Of a stretch of 64,000 bases of DNA, positions 59,882 to 64,000 are shown piece by piece. Numbering within the stretch: position 1 is the stretch's first letter; every line of letters begins with the position of its first letter. Source of the stretch: Schaedlerella arabinosiphila (lineage in GTDB: Bacteria; Bacillota; Clostridia; Lachnospirales; Lachnospiraceae); NCBI RefSeq assembly GCF_003885045.1, contig NZ_RHJS01000002.1, positions 744,001-808,000 on the forward strand, in the 5' to 3' direction. The position numbers and the translations under genes were made by a program. Below the pieces are notes generated by a model. That model did not search any database. It saw nothing but the letters and a program-made list of their open reading frames with translations, and was not told where the DNA came from.

Positions 59882-60592
59882 ATGATTAAGATAGCCGTGT
59901 GTGACGACGAGCAGCATTTTGTAACACAGATCAAAAATATTCTTGTGGAATATGGTAAAGTAAATCAGACAGAGATCAGCGTCAGTGAGTTTCATGACGG
60001 TGTCATGCTTTTGGATCGGTATGACTGCAGCTATGATATCATCTTTCTGGACATTAAAATGCCCCATATAGACGGCGTGAAGGTGGCGGAGAAAATACGC
60101 GTCCGGGATCCCAATGTGACGATTATTTTCCTGACCTCTCTCTTTGGGCGGGCTGTGGACGGCTATCGGGTCCGCGCGTCCAATTTTTTGATCAAACCCG
60201 TCTCTGAAAAGAAGCTGACGAAGGAGATTGACCGCTGGATCGAAACGAACAGGGAAAAGAAGCAGGAATGCCTGCTTGTAGAGAATACTGCGGGACGGTT
60301 TATGATTCCGATCGCTTCATTGCGATACATTGAGACGGCTGAGAGAAACCTGTTGCTGCATTCAGAGGAAAAAGAGATTGTCTGCTATAAAAAATTAAAG
60401 GAGCTGAAAAGAAGGCTGGAACCGTATGGCTTCGGGCAGAGCCACAAGAGCTATCTGGTGAATTTTTCATATATTGATACCATCAGCGGCAATACGATCA
60501 TCCTGGTTACAAAAGAGGAGATTCCCCTGAGCCGGGCAATGAAAAAAGAATTCATGACAAGCCTTGCCAGATATATGGGAGGGAAGCTATGA
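59882..60592 (+). CDS. LytTR-family response regulator (AgrA-like)
   Basis: A 236-residue regulator: receiver (Asp57 in Ile-Ile-Phe-Leu-Asp-Ile-Lys-Met-Pro; Asp8-Asp9-Glu10; Lys in Ile-Lys-Pro-Val) and LytTR DNA-binding domain (135-232, Tyr-Ile-Glu-Thr-Ala-Glu-Arg-Asn, Gln-Ser-His-Lys-Ser-Tyr). It overlaps the kinase start (ATGA). It likely activates the agr and ABC genes in this locus when the peptide is sensed. GAGGAAAGAGG precedes its ATG. It resembles the regulator at 8170 in length and layout. Confidence 0.92.
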   Translation: MIKIAVCDDEQHFVTQIKNILVEYGKVNQTEISVSEFHDGVMLLDRYDCSYDIIFLDIKMPHIDGVKVAEKIRVRDPNVTIIFLTSLFGRAVDGYRVRASNFLIKPVSEKKLTKEIDRWIETNREKKQECLLVENTAGRFMIPIASLRYIETAERNLLLHSEEKEIVCYKKLKELKRRLEPYGFGQSHKSYLVNFSYIDTISGNTIILVTKEEIPLSRAMKKEFMTSLARYMGGKL

Positions 60593-61863
60593 AGGCGGTT
60601 CTGGATATTGTCTTTACCTTGATTGAAGGCTGCTGTTTGCTGTATCTGGCGAAAAGTGAGAAGGTTCAGCAAAGAAGGCAAATACTGTTTGTACTATTTT
60701 ATATTTTGATCATTTTTGGCTTGACACAGATATTCACGCTTTCAGAGCTGAGGATCAAGGTGGTGTTTACCTGTGGGAGTGTAGTGCTCATTTATTTTTT
60801 GATTCTGGGGCTGCCCATGAAAAAGTCCATTTTCTATATGATGATTGGTAGTTTTTTACTCATGGCCAGCGAGCTTCTTATAATTAATATTGGATGGGTG
60901 TTTCAAATAAATCCAGGATTAAAAGAGGATGCGTCAATCTCAACTATACATATTATCATAAGTAAGATCATATATATCACTCTTTTGATTACGGTACAGA
61001 AGATAATTTCTGATGTAAGCAGGGAACGATTTGATATAAAAGTATTGTTTTTCTTTGTATGTTCCAATATTGGTTATATGGTTGTGGGAACATTTATTTT
61101 AGCTAACATTCTTTATACGGAAGGAGAAGCGTATAATAATATGCTGCTGGTCTGTTCAGTTGTTTTGTTGTTTACATTTATCATCAATGTTTTCTTTTCC
61201 AACAAATATTCCAGAATAGAAAATGAAGCGCAGCAGCAAAGGATGGCAATTTACAAATTAGAAACGCAGACGAGATATTACGAAGAAAAGATGAGGGATG
61301 AAGAGCGGATTAAAGAAATCTATCATGATATGAAGAACCACTTACTGCTATTGGAAGAAGAGTGGGGGGAGAGACACAGTGCAGGGATTGAAAATCTAAG
61401 GAAAGAAATGGCGCAATACGAAAACTACTACAGAACCGGCAATAAGTTTGTAGATATTATTTTAAAGGACAAGCTCGCAAAAGCCGCGGAATATGGCATC
61501 CATATCGAAGATCGTGTAGAACTGATTGATATTGATTTTATTGAACCGCTGGATCTCAGCACTGTTTTTGGCAATTTGCTGGATAACGCCATAGAAGCCT
61601 GCAGATTCATTGAGGAACCGGAAAAAAGATGGATATCTATATCGTCAAAACAGGAGCATAATCTTCTGATCATCAGCGTCAAAAATAATAAAGTGTGTGG
61701 GAATATAAAAAATGTCCCTAAAAAAGTGATTCATGGATATGGATTGGCAAACGTAACGGCGGCAGTTCACAAATATGGAGGAGAAATTGATATTCGGGAA
61801 GGAAAACAGGAATTTGCTGTCAATATCGTAATGCCGATCAGGAAAGGAGAGGCGTTCGCATGA
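60589..61863 (+). CDS. GHKL sensor histidine kinase (AgrC-like)
   Basis: A 424-residue kinase: six or seven N-terminal helices (about 1-205), coiled coil (205-240), His in Tyr-His-Asp-Met-Lys-Asn-His and a GHKL domain (N-box Asn-Leu-Leu-Asp-Asn-Ala-Ile-Glu, Gly-Tyr-Gly-Leu-Ala-Asn). The N-terminal half is AT-rich compared with its own C-terminal half. Its stop overlaps the agrD start (ATGA), so kinase and peptide are co-translated. It should sense the mature cyclic peptide made from agrD. Confidence 0.92.
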   Translation: MKAVLDIVFTLIEGCCLLYLAKSEKVQQRRQILFVLFYILIIFGLTQIFTLSELRIKVVFTCGSVVLIYFLILGLPMKKSIFYMMIGSFLLMASELLIINIGWVFQINPGLKEDASISTIHIIISKIIYITLLITVQKIISDVSRERFDIKVLFFFVCSNIGYMVVGTFILANILYTEGEAYNNMLLVCSVVLLFTFIINVFFSNKYSRIENEAQQQRMAIYKLETQTRYYEEKMRDEERIKEIYHDMKNHLLLLEEEWGERHSAGIENLRKEMAQYENYYRTGNKFVDIILKDKLAKAAEYGIHIEDRVELIDIDFIEPLDLSTVFGNLLDNAIEACRFIEEPEKRWISISSKQEHNLLIISVKNNKVCGNIKNVPKKVIHGYGLANVTAAVHKYGGEIDIREGKQEFAVNIVMPIRKGEAFA

Positions 61864-62021
61864 AAAAATCTATACTGAGTATTTTAAGTAATATCGCGTT
61901 GTGGACAGCAGTTCATTCTTTGTCACAATGCAGTGGGTGGTGTGGGCATCAGCCGGAGCTGACAGATTCGCTAAAAGAGCAGATGACGGAACTGAAAGGT
62001 AAAACATGTGCAGAGTTATAA
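61860..62021 (+). CDS. agrD: AgrD-like cyclic autoinducer precursor, 53 residues
   Basis: The start ATG overlaps the kinase stop and lies 7 nt after AAAGGAGAGG. The peptide has an amphipathic N-terminal helix (Lys-Lys-Ser-Ile-Leu-Ser-Ile-Leu-Ser-Asn-Ile-Ala-Leu-Trp), a core Ser-Gln-Cys-Ser-Gly-Trp-Cys (22-28), then Gly-His-Gln-Pro-Glu and an acidic tail (Asp-Ser-Leu-Lys-Glu-Gln). Size, helix, core Cys and Gln-Pro after the core match cyclic-lactone AgrD peptides of Clostridia. The ring would probably use Cys24 and end near Cys28; that position is a guess. Processing by the AgrB at 59180 is inferred. Confidence 0.85.
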   Translation: MKKSILSILSNIALWTAVHSLSQCSGWCGHQPELTDSLKEQMTELKGKTCAEL

Positions 62022-62424
62022 AATAGAGATGAAGGAATCCGCACTTCCTGTCTTGCTGACGAAATCTATCTTATACAATTTGATCCGTTGCGTCGGAAAC
62101 CATCGCAGGCTTGAATCAAGAATTGAGGCGGAAGCATTGGTGGAGATACCATACATAAAATACCTGTTAGATGTTTTTCGCAGCAATCCGGAGTTCTTTA
62201 CCGCATTTCATATCCCGGCAGAGGTTTGTTTAGACGCGGAAGTGTTATACCGTCTTTTTACAGATCAATTTCAAATGCTGACAATGGATGGTGAAAAGTG
62301 CTTTGAACAGGTGAAAATGCTGAAACAGGATTCCAGAATAAAGTATTGTTTTAAATGTTCGATTCATTTCTATCGAGTATGCAATAGTGATTCAAAAGCT
62401 CTGAATCTGAGCAGTTTTACATAG
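62008..62424 (+). CDS. Hypothetical protein downstream of agrD
   Basis: A soluble protein of up to 138 residues. GTG 62008 overlaps the end of agrD by 14 nt with a weak GAAAGG site; ATG 62029 is an alternative with no clear site. It is helical with five Cys (for example Lys-Tyr-Cys-Phe-Lys-Cys-Ser) and no signal peptide. I recognise no family. The overlap with agrD suggests co-translation in the agr operon. Confidence 0.55.
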   Translation: MQSYKIEMKESALPVLLTKSILYNLIRCVGNHRRLESRIEAEALVEIPYIKYLLDVFRSNPEFFTAFHIPAEVCLDAEVLYRLFTDQFQMLTMDGEKCFEQVKMLKQDSRIKYCFKCSIHFYRVCNSDSKALNLSSFT

Positions 62425-62484
62425 GGTGGCTCTTTATCCGGAGCGGTGAACTTATCAGGCGTTCCGTACAATATCATGATATAG

Positions 62485-62531
62485 AATACGTTCAATCTTT
62501 GATAAATTCAGTGGTTGAACGTATTTTTTTC
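62485..62531 (+). terminator. Terminator of the agr operon
   Basis: AATACGTTCAA (62485-62495) pairs with TTGAACGTATT (62515-62525), followed by TTTTTCT. Just before it, ATATCATGATAT (62471-62482) is a perfect palindrome. Confidence 0.92.
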
Positions 62532-62737
62532 TAATCTTTTTTGTCTGTATTGCAAAGAACAGGTAAAGACTCCTGAAAATAAACTTTTCAAAAATGTTTT
62601 TGGAGTTGTGGCATATAAAGTTTGAGCATTCTGAAATACCTCTTATGCAATTTTTGAGACATTTATACAAAAATGAAATAAAATGAAGACAAAGGAACAT
62701 AAATTATATTTTTTAAAACAATGGTGAAGGTGGTTTT
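62532..62737. other. AT-rich spacer
   Basis: No gene. It ends with GAAGGTGG, the site for the ATPase at 62738. A specific promoter could not be identified in the AT-rich run. Confidence 0.4.
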
Positions 62738-63451
62738 ATGCTGACTGTAAAATATCTGACAAAGAGTTATGACAATTTTAAGCTGAATGATATTTCGTTC
62801 TCATTAAAAGAAGGAAGGATTACAGGCCTTATAGGAATGAATGGCTCCGGCAAAACAACGGTATTAAAGTGTATCTTAGGAGCGGTTCCCTATGAGACAG
62901 GAAAGATCTCAATCGGCGGCCTTACCGGGCTACGGAATGAGCAGGAATACAAAGATAAGATCGGAGTTGTCTTTGACAGCGGATGCTTTTACGAGGAGCT
63001 CACACTGGAAGCAATGACGGGCATCATTGCGGGAGCCTATGGAAGCTGGGATGAACGTATCTATTTCGGATATATAGAGCGGTTCGGACTATCCCGTACA
63101 CAGCAGATCAATACGCTTTCCAGGGGGATGAAAATGAAATACAGCCTTGCGTTAGCCTTATCGCATCATGCGGAGCTGCTGATACTGGATGAGCCATCCG
63201 GCGGACTGGATCCGAAAACCCGTCAGTTTTTTTGCGGGGAACTTCTGGCGCAGAAAGAAGAAGGGAAAACCATATTACTCTCTGTAAATGCGATATCGGA
63301 TATCGACAGGATATGTGACGATATTGTTTTTATTCATAACGGAACAATATTGAGGGAGTGCTCCAGAGAGGTATTTTTGATGGAATCCGTAAAGAATCCG
63401 CCAACCGTTGAGGATGCGATGATGGAAATAATCCGCAGGAGGGGGAAATAA
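62738..63451 (+). CDS. ABC transporter ATP-binding protein
   Basis: A 237-residue ATPase: Walker A Gly-Met-Asn-Gly-Ser-Gly-Lys-Thr-Thr (about 34-42), signature Leu-Ser-Arg-Gly-Met-Lys-Met-Lys-Tyr, Walker B Leu-Leu-Ile-Leu-Asp-Glu-Pro-Ser, D-loop Gly-Leu-Asp-Pro-Lys-Thr. The switch residue is Asn in Ser-Val-Asn-Ala instead of the usual His, as in some GntR-linked YtrB/YxlF-type ATPases. It pairs with the permease that starts 2 nt later. Confidence 0.95.
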   Translation: MLTVKYLTKSYDNFKLNDISFSLKEGRITGLIGMNGSGKTTVLKCILGAVPYETGKISIGGLTGLRNEQEYKDKIGVVFDSGCFYEELTLEAMTGIIAGAYGSWDERIYFGYIERFGLSRTQQINTLSRGMKMKYSLALALSHHAELLILDEPSGGLDPKTRQFFCGELLAQKEEGKTILLSVNAISDIDRICDDIVFIHNGTILRECSREVFLMESVKNPPTVEDAMMEIIRRRGK

Positions 63452-63452
63452 G

Positions 63453-64000
63453 ATGAAGATGTATACTTTATTAAAAAAAGATCTGTTATTAGCAGGCGAT
63501 TATTTTTGGCTTTCGCCGGCCTGTGCCGTCGGAGTGCCGGTTTTTCTCAGCGCTCAGAACCTGCCGCGCTTCAGCAGTATTTATGTTCTGCTGACAGGAG
63601 TCAGCCTTTCATGCTATTTCCTGTTCAGCAGTATCTTTGCAATGGAAGATAAATATAAGGGGAACCTCTACTTAATGGTAATTCCCTATAAAAAAAGAAA
63701 TATGGTTGAAGCAAAATATCTTCTGGCAGTTTTGATATATCTCTTTACTTTGATTTGCTGTCAGGTAATGTCGTTTACCAAAATCCAGGGGATTGCTTTG
63801 GCAAAATATAAACTGACTTTTTCCGACGCCGCGATTGTGTTTTTTATCATATCAATGGCATGGGGTATATGTTTCCCGCTGTACTATCGCTCTTCGTATG
63901 GAAAGATAAAGGCTGTGCTGTTCGCGGGAATGCTTATAGCTCCGACATGTGTACTGACAGGACTGAACCGCCTGGCGAAGCTGGATATGATTCACGGCAC
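63453..64000 (+). CDS. ABC-2 type permease (3' end outside window)
   Basis: 182 codons are visible. ATG 63453 is 1 nt after the ATPase stop. It starts with a cytoplasmic Met-Lys-Met-Tyr-Thr-Leu-Leu-Lys-Lys-Asp-Leu, then at least five predicted membrane helices, with the cytoplasmic loop Lys-Tyr-Lys-Gly-Asn-Leu-Tyr after the second. It resembles the YtrC/ABC2_membrane_5-type permeases that partner short ATPases. No signal or substrate motif is seen. Confidence 0.85.
   Translation, partial: MKMYTLLKKDLLLAGDYFWLSPACAVGVPVFLSAQNLPRFSSIYVLLTGVSLSCYFLFSSIFAMEDKYKGNLYLMVIPYKKRNMVEAKYLLAVLIYLFTLICCQVMSFTKIQGIALAKYKLTFSDAAIVFFIISMAWGICFPLYYRSSYGKIKAVLFAGMLIAPTCVLTGLNRLAKLDMIHG

Noticed and set aside
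1..64000. tRNA, rRNA, CRISPR arrays, prophage or replication origin
   Set aside because: No cloverleaf with a TTCGA-type arm, no regular spacer array, no phage structural genes and no DnaA-box cluster were seen.

Overview
The window looks like the chromosome of an anaerobic gut Clostridia, most likely Lachnospiraceae. This is inferred from the gene content (many glycoside hydrolases with ABC and GPH sugar transporters, YesMN- and Agr-type two-component systems, paired MATE pumps, an orphan hypAB pair, AgrB/AgrD), the AGGAGG-type ribosome binding sites and mid-range base composition with a few AT-rich islands. I see no rRNA, tRNA, CRISPR array or prophage.

Layout. 1-4.9 kb: sugar-binding lipoprotein (cut by the left edge), D-lyxose/D-mannose isomerase and GH2 beta-mannosidase, a plausible beta-mannoside to mannose to fructose route. 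5-8.1 kb: HEPN protein, MATE pump, a nested palindromic repeat and a compact type I toxin-antitoxin locus (30-residue membrane toxin plus convergent antisense RNA). 8.1-13.8 kb: LytTR two-component pair and a membrane-anchored, domain-swapped GH3. 14.4-17.1 kb: a 902-residue iron-sulfur flavoprotein. 17.3-19.8 kb: AT-rich PIN-domain pair, hypA-hypB, one unknown. 20-20.5 kb: gene debris. 20.7-27.6 kb: an apparently self-regulated nucleoside/ribose operon (LacI-PfkB fusion, ribokinase, BCCT transporter, nucleoside hydrolase, MFS). 27.7-33.6 kb: a duplicated RibD/DHFR-like plus lipoprotein segment flanking a methyltransferase, an AraC-GNAT regulator with a MATE pump, and a group II intron remnant. 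33.6-44.1 kb: YesM/YesN-type pair, sugar ABC importer, GH43-like enzyme, TIM-barrel isomerase, TRIC/UPF0126 and DUF218 membrane proteins. 44.3-45.9 kb: ECF sigma factor and DUF2461 protein. 46-53.3 kb: divergent glycan locus (GH13 oligo-1,6-glucosidase and AraC leftward; GPH symporter, GH5 and GH43 rightward). 53.8-54.7 kb: Rpn-family nuclease. 55.1-64 kb: ABC exporter genes and an Agr quorum-sensing locus in the order agrB, response regulator, sensor kinase, agrD, then a second ABC exporter cut by the right edge.

The most notable items are (i) the rearranged Agr locus, whose 53-codon agrD sits after the kinase and far from agrB, between two ABC exporters; (ii) the type I toxin-antitoxin cassette, for which both promoters, the antisense terminator and a long-range 5'-3' pairing can be read; (iii) the operon headed by a transcription factor fused to a sugar kinase, whose probable operator lies exactly between its own -35 and -10, with an unusual combination of BCCT transporter and nucleoside hydrolase; and (iv) a segmental duplication with different internal deletions next to an intron remnant. 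All functional assignments come from reading the sequence and known family motifs; no database search was run.
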